DNA of 32,735 nucleotides, taken from the NCBI GenBank assembly GCA_903824965.1, contig CAIJYR010000075.1, positions 1 to 32,735 of the forward strand, in the 5' to 3' direction. Source of the DNA: an uncultured Thiotrichales bacterium. GTDB lineage: Bacteria > Pseudomonadota > Gammaproteobacteria > CAIRSR01. The position numbers were made by a program, and so were the translations under genes. Positions 8,568-17,034 of this stretch are shown piece by piece; within the stretch, counting starts at the first letter, position 1; every line of letters starts with the position of its first letter. A model generated the notes under the pieces. It ran no database searches and was not told the origin of the DNA. It saw only the letters and a program-made list of their open reading frames with translations.

Positions 8568-9989
8568 TTACCGATGAGCCACGTCTAGCTTGTCCACCGT
8601 ATCGAACTCAAACTTGATTTCTTTCCAGGTTTCCATGGCAATCTTCAGTTCGGGGCTGTGGCTCGCCGCTTGTTCCAGCACCTTTTTGCCCTCTTTCTCC
8701 AGGGCAACCCCCTGGTTACGTGCCTCCACACAGGCTTCCAGGGCCACTCGATTGGCAGAAGCACCCGCCGCATTGCCCCACGGATGACCCAGCGTGCCCC
8801 CTCCAAACTGGAGCACAGAATCGTCCCCAAAGATCGTCACCAAGGCAGGCATGTGCCATACGTGGATGCCACCCGAAGCCACCGCAAAGGCACCCGGCAT
8901 GGAACCCCAATCTTGATCGAAAAAGATGCCACGGCTGCGATCTTCTTTGATGTACCGCTCGCGCAGGAGATCGATCCAGCCCAACGTCGAGGCACGATCG
9001 CCCTCCAATTTGCCTACCACCGTACCAGTATGCAGTTGATCACCGCCGGAAAGACGCAATATCTTGGTCAACACGCGGAAATGAATACCATGGTGGGGAT
9101 TGCGATCGAGCACCGCATGCATCGCACGGTGGATGTGCAACAACATGCCATTGTTACGACACCAATTCGCAAGCCCCGTGTTCGCACAGAAGCCACCCGT
9201 AATATAGTCGTGCATGATGATGGGTGCGCCAAGCTCCTTGGCATATTCGGCCCGTTTATACATCTCTTCAGGGGTGGGGGCTGTGACGTTCAGATAGTGA
9301 CCCTTACGCTCCCCTGTCTCACGCTCGGCCTTTTGGGTCGCCTCTACCACGAAGTCAAACCGCTGGCGCCAACGCATGAAAGGCTGACTGTTGACGTTTT
9401 CATCGTCCTTGGTGAAATCAAGCCCACCCCGTAAGCATTCATACACGGCACGGCCATAGTTCTTGGCAGACAGACCCAGCTTGGGTTTGATCGTACACCC
9501 CAGCAAAGGCCGCCCGTACTTGTTCATGATGTCGCGTTCGGCCTGAATCCCTTGGGGTGGGCCACCACAGGTCATCACGTAAGCAATCGGAAAACGCACA
9601 TCTTCCAGGCGTAACGCCCGCACCGCCTTAAAACCAAAGACATTGCCCACGAGTGACGTGAACACATTGACCACGGAACCTTCTTCAAATAGATCAATGG
9701 GGTAGGCAATGAAAGCGTAAAAACAGGTATCATCGCCAGGCACATCCTCAATGCGGTAGGCGCGTCCCTTGTAGTAATCCATATCGGTGAGCAGGTCAGT
9801 CCAGACCGTCGTCCAAGTCCCCGTAGAGGATTCTGCGGCCACCGCAGCCGCCGCTTCCTCGCGATCTACGCCCGGTTGGGGTGTGATCTTGAAGCAGGCA
9901 AGGAGGTCGGTATCCTTCACAGGATAATTGGGTTCCCAATACGTTTGACGATACTCTTTGACACCGGCGTTATAAGTCTTGACAGCCAT
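8568..9989 (-). CDS. cbbL: Ribulose-1,5-bisphosphate carboxylase large subunit, form IA
   Basis: CbbL carboxylates ribulose-1,5-bisphosphate in the Calvin cycle. The 473-residue length is standard for form I, and the start [18 protein letters not shown] is typical of the form IA enzymes of autotrophic proteobacteria. Catalytic features are present: TIKPKLGL with the active-site Lys, [10 protein letters not shown] with the carbamylated Lys and the Mg-binding Asp/Glu, HIHRAMHA, and loop 6 [18 protein letters not shown] lies nine bases before the ATG. Form I enzymes need a small subunit, and cbbS nearly always follows directly, but here only about 50 bases separate the stop from a terminator. 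No cbbS, cbbR, cbbQ, cbbO or carboxysome gene is in the window. The start of a divergent carbonic anhydrase lies 395 bp away. Confidence 0.97.
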   Translation of the reverse strand: MAVKTYNAGVKEYRQTYWEPNYPVKDTDLLACFKITPQPGVDREEAAAAVAAESSTGTWTTVWTDLLTDMDYYKGRAYRIEDVPGDDTCFYAFIAYPIDLFEEGSVVNVFTSLVGNVFGFKAVRALRLEDVRFPIAYVMTCGGPPQGIQAERDIMNKYGRPLLGCTIKPKLGLSAKNYGRAVYECLRGGLDFTKDDENVNSQPFMRWRQRFDFVVEATQKAERETGERKGHYLNVTAPTPEEMYKRAEYAKELGAPIIMHDYITGGFCANTGLANWCRNNGMLLHIHRAMHAVLDRNPHHGIHFRVLTKILRLSGGDQLHTGTVVGKLEGDRASTLGWIDLLRERYIKEDRSRGIFFDQDWGSMPGAFAVASGGIHVWHMPALVTIFGDDSVLQFGGGTLGHPWGNAAGASANRVALEACVEARNQGVALEKEGKKVLEQAASHSPELKIAMETWKEIKFEFDTVDKLDVAHR

Positions 9990-10384
9990 GAATCATTACC
10001 TCACGTTCGTTTGCTTGTTTATCCTGGCGCGATACTGCGTATAGTTTGGCAATATGGATACTGAAATGCTATGGAATACCCCCTTTGGCGCAAAAACGGC
10101 TGTAATCACATGCTGGACGATTCTCCTGGCGTTCCCAACAGGCTTGTGCATCAAGGATCTAGCAAGATGAACAGGGTTCTATGCGTTGGTTTGTGTGCTT
10201 GGGGAGGGCGAACGGGTAGAGGGGGGCTATCTCTCCTCTTCAGAATCTATCACCGCGTACCGATGTGGCTGTTCCGCGCCCCTAGCCGACCTTGATCGAA
10301 GCACCCACCGATGCTATTGTTCGCACTGGGTACTCAGCTTTCGTACCCGCACCTCAATACACAACCCCCTAGAAGAGACTCACT
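9990..10384. promoter_or_regulatory. Divergent intergenic region between cbbL and the carbonic anhydrase
   Basis: This 395-bp gap must hold the promoters of both genes. On the cbbL side the RBS is GTGAGG, and upstream of it lies TTGCCAAACTATACGCAGTAT, which could contain a -35/-10 pair. Near the carbonic anhydrase start I see an inverted repeat GGGTAC / GTACCC at 10328-10348 with a 9-base spacer. ORFs listed here (10071-10295, 10186-10521) look spurious. I cannot place a CbbR site with confidence. Confidence 0.4.
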
Positions 10385-11077
10385 ATGCTTCTCAGATGCG
10401 TTTATCTACTGGCACTGCTGCTCAGTTCCACGCTGGCTTTTGCAAGCGAAGAAGAACACGGCGATGCTGCTGTGGCGCAAGCCTACATCAAAGAGCTCAT
10501 CAAACATGCACACCACCATAACCAGATGCATGGCCCCAAGTACTTGCAGGAACTGTCCAAAGGACAGCATCCCCGTGCCACAATTGTTACCTGCTCTGAT
10601 TCACGTGTCCATACCGATATGCTCGACAGCACACCCGATGGACAGTTATTCATGGTACGTAATATTGGCAACCAGGTGGCGACTGCCCCCGGATCAGTAG
10701 AGTATGGTGTAAACCATCTGCATTCTTCGTTGTTGCTGATTCTCGGTCATTCTGCTTGTGGTGCGGTCAAAGCAGCCAGTGGAGATTATTCAACGCTGGA
10801 GGAACCGATTAAACATGAACTGGACACAATCAAGATTGAGAAAGGCGTTGCCAATATCGAGGGTGTCAAAAAAAATGTGCATGATCAGGTTGCACACGCC
10901 TTAGAACTGTTCGGTGACAAAGTGAAGGAGAATCAGTTACTCATCATTGGTGCCGTGTATGATTTTACGAATGATATGAAGCAAGGCGCGGGTGAAGTGG
11001 ACGTAATCGATGTCAACGGCGATTCCGATCCCGATCACATCCATGCTGCATTGTCTGGCTCGGCAAAAGAGAAGTAA
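10385..11077 (+). CDS. Periplasmic beta-carbonic anhydrase
   Basis: The enzyme interconverts CO2 and bicarbonate. The 230-residue protein carries a Sec signal peptide (MLLRCVYLLALLLSSTLAFA, cleavage before SEEE), so it should act in the periplasm. The beta-class zinc site is visible as CSDSRV around residue 64 and HSACGAV around residue 120, with the Asp-Arg dyad in CSDSR intact. A His-rich patch (HAHHHNQMH) lies between the signal and the catalytic domain. It is divergent from cbbL, which makes a role in inorganic carbon supply likely. Most bacterial beta-carbonic anhydrases are cytosolic; exported forms are known in some autotrophs. The following small zinc-finger gene starts 72 bp downstream. 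Confidence 0.93.
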   Translation: MLLRCVYLLALLLSSTLAFASEEEHGDAAVAQAYIKELIKHAHHHNQMHGPKYLQELSKGQHPRATIVTCSDSRVHTDMLDSTPDGQLFMVRNIGNQVATAPGSVEYGVNHLHSSLLLILGHSACGAVKAASGDYSTLEEPIKHELDTIKIEKGVANIEGVKKNVHDQVAHALELFGDKVKENQLLIIGAVYDFTNDMKQGAGEVDVIDVNGDSDPDHIHAALSGSAKEK

Positions 11078-11149
11078 GTCGACCAACCCGTGGATCGGCC
11101 AGGCAGCATCGGTCGATCCATCGTGCCTCCATTCCGAAGAGATCATCCT

Positions 11150-11344
11150 ATGAATACACCCGTGCAGCAGACAACGTCCACCAAGCGCCTCCACACCGTG
11201 ACCCGTGCCGATATGCCCGTTCAGTGCCCCCAGAAGGGTGCTACCCTGTGGAATTCACATCCGCGCGTATTTTTGGCGGTTGAGAGAACCGGCCTAGAAC
11301 GCTGCCCTTATTGCGGAGACGAATACACCCTGCGCGAGGAATAG
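11150..11344 (+). CDS. Zinc-finger (CHCC-type) small protein
   Basis: The 64-residue product matches the zf-CHCC family, whose eukaryotic member is the complex I subunit NDUFS6. The visible zinc ligand set is the Cys in VQCPQ, the His in HPRVFL, and CPYCG, in the order C-H-C-C. The ORF track starts at 11090, but ATG at 11150 fits the family length and start; the upstream bases give no similar protein. It lies 72 bp downstream of the carbonic anhydrase on the same strand and may be co-transcribed. The bacterial role is not settled; a respiratory complex I link is an inference from the family. Confidence 0.85.
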   Translation: MNTPVQQTTSTKRLHTVTRADMPVQCPQKGATLWNSHPRVFLAVERTGLERCPYCGDEYTLREE

Positions 11345-11383
11345 CCCACACGCAGGAACATTGCACAGATCGACTGCTGAGAA

Positions 11384-11641
11384 TCAGGCCATCATGTCGA
11401 TCGTGTTGCCAAGCGATGAACCGCCTCCATCGTCCGTATCGCGGTCGTTGTTGTTGGTTTGGTTGTTGTTGGTTTGGCTATTGTTGGTTTGGTTGGTACT
11501 TTGCAGCGTAGGCACAGCGTTCTGGATGACGTTCTTCGCGCTGGAGTCAGGCAGCGGTTGCTGTGTAGGTGTCTGGAATTGAGACGGCTGATAGGCGTTT
11601 GCGTACGAAGAAACGCTGAGCCCTGATAGCGGTGATGACAT
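11384..11641 (-). CDS. Small Asn/Gln/Thr-rich protein of unknown function
   Basis: The 85-residue product starts at ATG 11641, preceded by GGGAG; the ORF track extends it upstream to 11737 without support. The N-terminal half is Ser/Gln/Pro-rich (SSPLSGLSVSSYANAYQPS). The second half has a tandem (S/N)QTNNNQTNNN repeat followed by an acidic DRDTDDGGG stretch and a conserved-looking end SSLGNTIDMMA. No signal peptide or membrane segment is visible. The composition suggests a disordered protein. It converges on the zinc-finger gene, 39 bp apart. Confidence 0.5.
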   Translation of the reverse strand: MSSPLSGLSVSSYANAYQPSQFQTPTQQPLPDSSAKNVIQNAVPTLQSTNQTNNSQTNNNQTNNNDRDTDDGGGSSLGNTIDMMA

Positions 11642-11875
11642 GATGGCTTCTCCCAATCGTTCGATAAATAACGCGATCCAAACCGCAGAGCGTTTTACCC
11701 GATCTGTGGCTGCTGCCACCTCCCTGTAAGAGATCACGTACTTTCGAGTAGTCTAGCACCTTGGTGCAGGTTATGACGAGTACGTTCGGGCGCAACCACG
11801 CTGTTCCTGTTATCGGCCAGTTTCCAAGAAACCATAGCCACATTTTGAACAACCACACATAAGCGTTAAAAAACC

Positions 11876-13003
11876 CTAGACCAAAACGAGGTTGTCTCGG
11901 TGGATGAGTTCAGGCTCATCCACATACCCCAGTCGTTCGACAATGCGCTGAGAAGGCAATCCCGCGATGCGTTGTGTCTCGGTCGCGCTGTAGTTCACCA
12001 AGCCACGGGCCACTTCCTCGCCCTCCGGAGTGAGACAGGACACCATCGCCCCCCGCTGGAACTCCCCACTCACCGATACCACCCCGACGGGCAACAAGCT
12101 TTTCCCTGCCTCGCGGATGGCCTGCACTGCGCCAGCATCCAGGTACAAGCGCCCCCGCACCCGCAAATGACTTGCCAACCACTGTTTGCGAGCGGTTTCT
12201 GTGGCGGTCGTGGGTAACAACAGGGTACCGATTTCTTCCCCTGCAGCAAGGCGGGTCAGTACCTGTTCTTTTCGCCCCCACGCGATGAGAGTGGCGGTTC
12301 CTGCGTGCCCTGCTCGTGCTGCTGCCTTGACTTTGGTGATCATGCCACCCCGTCCCAAGGCACCACCTTCTGCACCGGCCATGGACAGCAAGCGCGGATC
12401 ATCGGCAAATGCCATGCGGATCAGCGAAGCCTCCGGGCACTGACGGGGGTCGGCTTCATACATGCCTTCTTGATCGGTCAGAATGACCAGTAGATCCGCC
12501 TCGATCAACACCGCCACCAACGCCCCAAGGGTATCGTTGTCGCCAAGTTTGATCTCGTCTGTCGCTACGGTATCGTTTTCATTGATGACTGGAACGACCC
12601 CAAGCGCAAGCAGGGTACGCAACGTACTACGGGTATTGAGGTACCGTTTGCGATGGATCAGATCGTCGTGGGTGAGCAAAATCTGGGCAGTCTGGATCTG
12701 GTGCTGCTGAAAATAGGACTCGTAGGCCTGCACAAGACCCATCTGGCCTACCGCTGCTGCCGCTTGCAGATCATGCAGTGCGACTGGCCGATGCTGCCAA
12801 CCGAGTCGTTTCATCCCTTCCGCAACCGCCCCAGAAGAGACCAGAACCACCTCTATGCCAGCAGTACGCAACGCAACGATCTGCTCTACCCAACCCTGGA
12901 TGGCAGCACGATCGAGACCACGCCCTTCATTGGTAAGCAGTGCACTGCCGATCTTGACGACGTAACGCCGTGCCTTGCACACAGCCATACGGGTGTTAAT
13001 CAT
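11876..13003 (-). CDS. proB: Glutamate 5-kinase
   Basis: ProB phosphorylates L-glutamate with ATP, the first step of proline synthesis, in the cytosol. The 375-residue length fits. The amino-acid-kinase domain covers about residues 10-255 with [36 protein letters not shown] and [12 protein letters not shown]-terminal PUA domain covers about residues 275-355 ([13 protein letters not shown]...SLLPVGV). ATG at 13003 overlaps the pyrR stop in the string ATGATTAA, so translation is probably coupled. It is last in the tonB-algH-ruvX-pyrR-proB cluster. proA is not present. Position after pyrR, where pyrB is common, is unusual. Confidence 0.96.
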   Translation of the reverse strand: MINTRMAVCKARRYVVKIGSALLTNEGRGLDRAAIQGWVEQIVALRTAGIEVVLVSSGAVAEGMKRLGWQHRPVALHDLQAAAAVGQMGLVQAYESYFQQHQIQTAQILLTHDDLIHRKRYLNTRSTLRTLLALGVVPVINENDTVATDEIKLGDNDTLGALVAVLIEADLLVILTDQEGMYEADPRQCPEASLIRMAFADDPRLLSMAGAEGGALGRGGMITKVKAAARAGHAGTATLIAWGRKEQVLTRLAAGEEIGTLLLPTTATETARKQWLASHLRVRGRLYLDAGAVQAIREAGKSLLPVGVVSVSGEFQRGAMVSCLTPEGEEVARGLVNYSATETQRIAGLPSQRIVERLGYVDEPELIHRDNLVLV

Positions 13004-13505
13004 GCGTCTTTTGAACCACTAAGCGCAGATGATCGGGGCCAACGAGCTTGACATATTCTTTTGGCCCCAAATCCATATGGAGACCGACCACGTCTGCCTG
13101 GATGGGCAACTCGCGCCCACCACGCTCGACCAAGACGGCCAATAGCACACCCGCAGGACGACCATAGTCAAACAATTCATTAAGTGCCGCACGGATGGTA
13201 CGCCCCGTGTGCAGCACATCGTCCACCAAAATGAGGTGACGACCATCGATGCTAAACGGAAGGTGGGAAGGTTTGACCTCAGGGTTCATACCAACGCGGG
13301 TAAAGTCATCCCGATAGAATGAAATGTCGAGATAACCCAGTGGGCCTTTGAGCCCCATAAGCGTTGACAAACGTTCTGCAACCCACACGCCCCCCGTATG
13401 AATCCCCACCAAGAGGGGGGTTGTAATGCGACGCTTTGCCAATAGATCAACCAGTGACGGAACCATGGAGGCCAGGAGATCTTCCGTGGAAGGGATGGAA
13501 TCCAT
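12996..13505 (-). CDS. pyrR: PyrR-type uracil phosphoribosyltransferase / pyrimidine regulator
   Basis: The 169-residue protein belongs to the type I phosphoribosyltransferase family. The PRPP-binding motif [13 protein letters not shown] is at about residue 90-102. [11 protein letters not shown] near the middle is characteristic of PyrR. Family members convert uracil and PRPP to UMP, and in Gram-positives also bind pyr mRNA; whether RNA binding is retained in proteobacteria is uncertain. ATG at 13505 is chosen over the longer ORF from 13553 because GGAG precedes it and upstream codons overlap ruvX. It starts 5 bp after ruvX. No pyrB or pyrC follows. Confidence 0.93.
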   Translation of the reverse strand: MDSIPSTEDLLASMVPSLVDLLAKRRITTPLLVGIHTGGVWVAERLSTLMGLKGPLGYLDISFYRDDFTRVGMNPEVKPSHLPFSIDGRHLILVDDVLHTGRTIRAALNELFDYGRPAGVLLAVLVERGGRELPIQADVVGLHMDLGPKEYVKLVGPDHLRLVVQKTHD

Positions 13506-13510
13506 GGTAC

Positions 13511-13984
13511 TCACTCCAAAAAGGGGGATACAGTGGCTCGGTGGGCCAACCACGTTTGCAAGATGACCTGGGCCGCAATTTTATCGATGTTTCCCTTCGG
13601 AGGAGATCGGTGAGAAGAACGCGGCTTTCCAGAGAGCGCAACATGGGCTTCTGCCTCCCAGGAAGACAGATGCTCATCCACGGTATGCACCGGCAAGCGA
13701 TACTGCGCTTCTAGGTGCCGGATAAAGCCACGTGTCGCCGTGAGGATCGCAGAATCCATGCCGTTCGCGGTCAGCGGCAACCCCACCACCAGGGCAACCG
13801 GACACCACTCGGCAATCAAGCGAGAGACGATGCTCCAATTGGGATATCCGTCTGTGCAGAGCAAGGTCTGGAGGGGGGTTGCAGTGCGCGTGATGGTTTG
13901 GCCCACCGCCACTCCAATGCGGCGCAGTCCAAAATCAAAACCCAGTATCGTACCCATGGTATCAAGAGGGGATGGTGCGTTCAT
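13511..13984 (-). CDS. ruvX: RuvX (YqgF) Holliday-junction resolvase-like nuclease
   Basis: The 157-residue protein has the RNase H-like YqgF fold: [14 protein letters not shown] near the N-terminus supplies the first catalytic Asp, VVGLP the central strand, and [10 protein letters not shown] the catalytic Glu region. The C-terminal [13 protein letters not shown] helix with the last Asp is present. Family members take part in pre-16S rRNA 5' processing and have been proposed as Holliday-junction resolvases. ATG 13984 overlaps the algH stop as ATGA. An internal ATG ten codons on ([10 protein letters not shown]) is an alternative start that would give a more standard N-terminus. Confidence 0.93.
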   Translation of the reverse strand: MNAPSPLDTMGTILGFDFGLRRIGVAVGQTITRTATPLQTLLCTDGYPNWSIVSRLIAEWCPVALVVGLPLTANGMDSAILTATRGFIRHLEAQYRLPVHTVDEHLSSWEAEAHVALSGKPRSSHRSPPKGNIDKIAAQVILQTWLAHRATVSPFLE

Positions 13985-14550
13985 CCGTGACCCACTTCTC
14001 CAGAGAGGAGGTTCAAGTCTACACCAAGAATCATGGCCGCAGCGTGCCAGCGGCGATCCACAGGGGTCTCAAACAGGACACGCAGATCAGCAGGGCCACT
14101 TAACCAAGTATTGGCCGCAATCTCGCGTTCGAGCTGCCCTGCACTCCAACCGGCGTAGCCAAGGGCAACGAGCGATCGTCGTGGCCCGTTCCCGTTCGCC
14201 ATGGCGAGCAGGATGTCCCGAGACGTTGTCACTCCAATGGTGTCTGTCACGGCAAGAGAAGCATCCCAATTCCCAATGGGTTGGTGGATGACGAAGCCTC
14301 GTTCGCGCTGCACGGGGCCACCCAAAAAGACGGGTTGGTTACGCATCGCACCGCCGTCTTCTAGGGTGATGCTCATTTGTTCTAGGACTTCGCCCACCGT
14401 CACGGAGAGAGGCCGATTGATGACGATTCCCATCGCTCCCTCACGGCTATGTTCGCAGACATAGGTTACCGTGTGGAAGAAATGGGGATCCGTCAGCATC
14501 GGCATGGCGATGAGAAAGTGATTTGTGAGAGAGGAGCTGAAATCGGCCAT
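13981..14550 (-). CDS. YqgE/AlgH family protein
   Basis: The 189-residue protein is a member of the UPF0301 YqgE/AlgH family. Characteristic segments are LTNHFLIAMPML, FFHTVTYVCEHSREGAMGIVINRP, FLGGPVQRERGFVIH, and the ALGYAGWSAGQLE block. The ATG at 14550 is chosen because MADFSSSLTNHFLIAMP matches the family start; the ORF track runs 28 codons further up into the intergenic space after tonB. In Pseudomonas AlgH was reported to affect alginate expression, but a biochemical function is not established. It overlaps ruvX by four bases, so the two are translationally coupled. Confidence 0.93.
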   Translation of the reverse strand: MADFSSSLTNHFLIAMPMLTDPHFFHTVTYVCEHSREGAMGIVINRPLSVTVGEVLEQMSITLEDGGAMRNQPVFLGGPVQRERGFVIHQPIGNWDASLAVTDTIGVTTSRDILLAMANGNGPRRSLVALGYAGWSAGQLEREIAANTWLSGPADLRVLFETPVDRRWHAAAMILGVDLNLLSGEVGHG

Positions 14551-14630
14551 GCGAATAGTATGCGTGAGTACACCAAGCCACACAAGGCCATTCCCGCATC
14601 CAAGCAAGATCCTTTCTTCCCTGATCTCAA

Positions 14631-15635
14631 TCAATGCAGACCGGGCACACCGGAGAGAACGCCTACACGAAACTGCCAGGTGCGGGTGATGTGGAGAAGA
14701 TCAGTCTCTTTACGGATGTCTGGCGGAAAGGGCGCAAACGGAGCAGAGCGTTGTACGATACGCACCGCTGCATCGTCTAGTAGCTTATACCCTGAAGTAC
14801 GTAGCAACAAAATGTCATGGATCCCGCCCTCGGCATTCAGTACCACCTCCAGTACCAGGCGACCCTGGAGGCTACGGCGTTCTGCATCACTGGGGTAATT
14901 CATGTTGCCGATGCGTTCTATCTTCCTACGCCATGCTTCTAGGTAGGCAGCATACTGGTACTCATGCGTGTTAGCATTCACGTATTTGCTGCGAAGCCCT
15001 TGGTCGGGATGGTGTTGTTCGGCGGCGGTTTCCGCAAACGCGAGTCCCTGCCCGATCATCGTCGCGGCAGTGCGTCGTTCCCGAGGTTGAACCGTTCCCC
15101 TCGATGGAGGGGCATCATCTTTTTGAGCATGTACCGTGACAGTCGATCGTGGCGCGTGGTGTTCTGCGGGGCGTGGGGCGCGAAGCGGGGATATCGCGGG
15201 GATTCGTGCCTGGTTTCTGGGCGGGTTTCTGGCCGGGTTTTTGGGCGGGATTGGGGTGGGCGCTAGGACAGGCGATGTGGGAGGCGGTGAATGATCGATA
15301 GGAACGGGAAGGAGGGCAATAGACACTGTAGCGGGTATCGTGGGGATGCCAGAGGGCACACCAGAAGGGGTGGGTGCTTCAGGCATGGGAAGCAGAGGGA
15401 TGGGTGTCGCGGTGTCCATCGGTTGCGGCAGCAGGACGGGATTGCCTACTGCGACCAAGATCACTTTCATTATAGGATCTGGGCGCACGGTGGGCAGATC
15501 GAGTCGCACCCAAAAGAGCACCAAGAGGTGCACCAAAAGGGCCACAATCAATGCCAGACCCAGCCCTACCCTGGCAGTGCTCGTGCTGGACAAGCTGGAC
15601 AAGCTGGACAAGAGGAATGGTTCCGAACGAATCAA
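14631..15635 (-). CDS. tonB: Energy transducer TonB
   Basis: TonB transmits proton-motive force from ExbB/ExbD to outer-membrane transporters. The 334-residue product has one N-terminal membrane segment (about residues 24-45), a long Pro-rich periplasmic linker (about 50-200) and a C-terminal TonB domain with YPSDAERRSLQGRLVLEVVLNAEGGI and VRIVQRSAPFAPFP. The annotated start is TTG at 15635, only 14 bp from the divergent folM start, with no strong RBS. A 9-bp tandem repeat just inside encodes SSLSSLSS, so a downstream TTG in the repeat could also be the start. exbB and exbD are 6-8 kb away next to msbA. The cluster tonB-algH-ruvX-pyrR resembles that of Pseudomonas. Confidence 0.9.
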   Translation of the reverse strand: MIRSEPFLLSSLSSLSSTSTARVGLGLALIVALLVHLLVLFWVRLDLPTVRPDPIMKVILVAVGNPVLLPQPMDTATPIPLLPMPEAPTPSGVPSGIPTIPATVSIALLPVPIDHSPPPTSPVLAPTPIPPKNPARNPPRNQARIPAISPLRAPRPAEHHAPRSTVTVHAQKDDAPPSRGTVQPRERRTAATMIGQGLAFAETAAEQHHPDQGLRSKYVNANTHEYQYAAYLEAWRRKIERIGNMNYPSDAERRSLQGRLVLEVVLNAEGGIHDILLLRTSGYKLLDDAAVRIVQRSAPFAPFPPDIRKETDLLHITRTWQFRVGVLSGVPGLH

Positions 15636-15649
15636 AGGGGCGTGTCGCT

Positions 15650-16381
15650 ATGAACAGAGTCGCGTTAATCACAGGGGCAGCACGTCGGGTGGGTGCCGCC
15701 ATTGCTCACACGTTGCACACTGCTGGATTCAACATCGTCTTACATTATCGAACCTCTGCGGAGGCAGCGCACGCACTTTGCGAGACACTAGAGGCAGCAC
15801 GTCCCGATTCTGCCATCACCCTGGAGGCGGATTTGCTGAACCTGGAGAGCCTCCCTATCCTAGTAGAACAAGCCACGACCGCATGGGGTCGCTTAGATTG
15901 CTTGATCAACAATGCCTCCACGTTTTACCAGACCCCCCTCGCACAGGCTACCCTCGCCCAGTGGGATGACCTGATCGGTACCAATGTCCGTGCCCCGTAT
16001 TTTTTATCCCAAGCTGCGGCCCCCTGGTTGCGTAGCACTCAGGGTTGTATTGTCAACATCGTGGATATTTATGCCGAACGTCCGCTCACAGGACATTCGA
16101 TCTACGGTATTGGCAAAGCGGGGTTGGTCATGCTAACCAAAGCCTTGGCCCAAGAATTGGGGCCACTGGTTCGCGTCAATGCGGTGGCACCCGGGATTGT
16201 CCTTTGGCCGGAGCAACCCATCAGCGAGAGTTATAAGACCTATCTGCTGGCACGCACCACCCTAGGACGGGCAGGTTCTACCCTGGAGGTTGCACAAGCG
16301 GTACGATTCCTCGTCCAAGACGCCACGTATACCAGCGGTCATGTACTGACCGTGGATGGTGGGCGGTCAGTCGGCCATTAA
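15650..16381 (+). CDS. Pteridine reductase-type short-chain dehydrogenase
   Basis: The 243-residue protein is a classical SDR in the FolM/PTR1 group, which reduces dihydrobiopterin or dihydrofolate-like pterins with NADPH. Visible features are ALITGAARRVG (dinucleotide site with the Arg expected for NADPH), LINNASTFYQTPL, the catalytic Tyr-Lys as YGIGKAG, and the end GHVLTVDGGRS. ATG at 15650 is chosen over the ORF-track start at 15551, because upstream residues include the repeat shared with the divergent tonB. At its 3' end it overlaps the convergent thiE-like gene by four bases. Confidence 0.9.
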   Translation: MNRVALITGAARRVGAAIAHTLHTAGFNIVLHYRTSAEAAHALCETLEAARPDSAITLEADLLNLESLPILVEQATTAWGRLDCLINNASTFYQTPLAQATLAQWDDLIGTNVRAPYFLSQAAAPWLRSTQGCIVNIVDIYAERPLTGHSIYGIGKAGLVMLTKALAQELGPLVRVNAVAPGIVLWPEQPISESYKTYLLARTTLGRAGSTLEVAQAVRFLVQDATYTSGHVLTVDGGRSVGH

Positions 16382-17034
16382 ACACCTTGTTCTGCTGTGT
16401 AGGCGCGGATCGCCTGTCCAATGTCCGTTGCGTGCCATACTGCGCTCAGAACAGCGACCCCTTGTGCACCGTGTGCCTGTGCGAGGGGTACCTGATCCGG
16501 TGTCATGCCCCCCAGAGCGTAGAGCGGGATCCCTGCGTTGGCGACCAATGCACCGAACCGTGCCCAACCGAGTGTTGGGGCACCAGGGTGGCTCGTGGTG
16601 GACAAAACGGGCGAAAGAACCGCAAAATCGACCCCCATGCGCTGTGCAAGCACCAATTCATGGACATTGTGGCAGGAAGCAGCCACACAACCCAGCCGCG
16701 ACAAGGGACGCTCGGTACTCTCTGCGAGCCGACGGGCCGACAAATGGATGCCGTCCGCTCCCAGTCGATTGGCAAGGGTTGCAGAGCAGTTGAGCAACAA
16801 ACAGGCACCCACCTGTCGAGACATCGCCATGGCAGGTGTGGCCACTGCGCTGTAGTGACGATCGTCTAGCCCTGGCAAGCGCAATTGAACCAATCGAACC
16901 CCTGCTGCCAACACCTGCTGCAAGCGTATCAGCACCTCCTCTGTGGGGGCAGTGTCTGTAATCACCAGAAGCCCGCGAGAAGCCCCTGGTTGTAGCCATG
17001 GGGAGGTAATCGGGTGGTTTTCAAGGATAGGCAT
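16378..17034 (-). CDS. Thiamine-phosphate-synthase-like protein (ThiE/TenI superfamily)
   Basis: The 218-residue product folds as a ThiE-type TIM barrel: GVRLVQLRLPGLD, LLNCSATLANRLGADGIHL, ASCHNVHELVLAQRMGVDFAVLSPVLSTTSHPGAPTLGW and PLYALGGM. True ThiE has QLREK with a pyrophosphate-binding Lys, replaced here by QLRLP, and the NDR motif reads NCS. This pattern is typical of the C-terminal domain of Nudix-ThiE fusion proteins, here without the Nudix (MutT) half. Its thiamine synthase activity is therefore doubtful. The start ATG at 17034 overlaps the coxB stop as TGATG, so translation is coupled to coxB; a GTG at 17037 is equally close. Confidence 0.8.
   Translation of the reverse strand: MPILENHPITSPWLQPGASRGLLVITDTAPTEEVLIRLQQVLAAGVRLVQLRLPGLDDRHYSAVATPAMAMSRQVGACLLLNCSATLANRLGADGIHLSARRLAESTERPLSRLGCVAASCHNVHELVLAQRMGVDFAVLSPVLSTTSHPGAPTLGWARFGALVANAGIPLYALGGMTPDQVPLAQAHGAQGVAVLSAVWHATDIGQAIRAYTAEQGV

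Noticed and set aside
8658-9434. 258-codon plus-strand ORF opposite cbbL
   Set aside because: It lies entirely within cbbL on the other strand, has no family-like features, and is a shadow of a strongly conserved gene.
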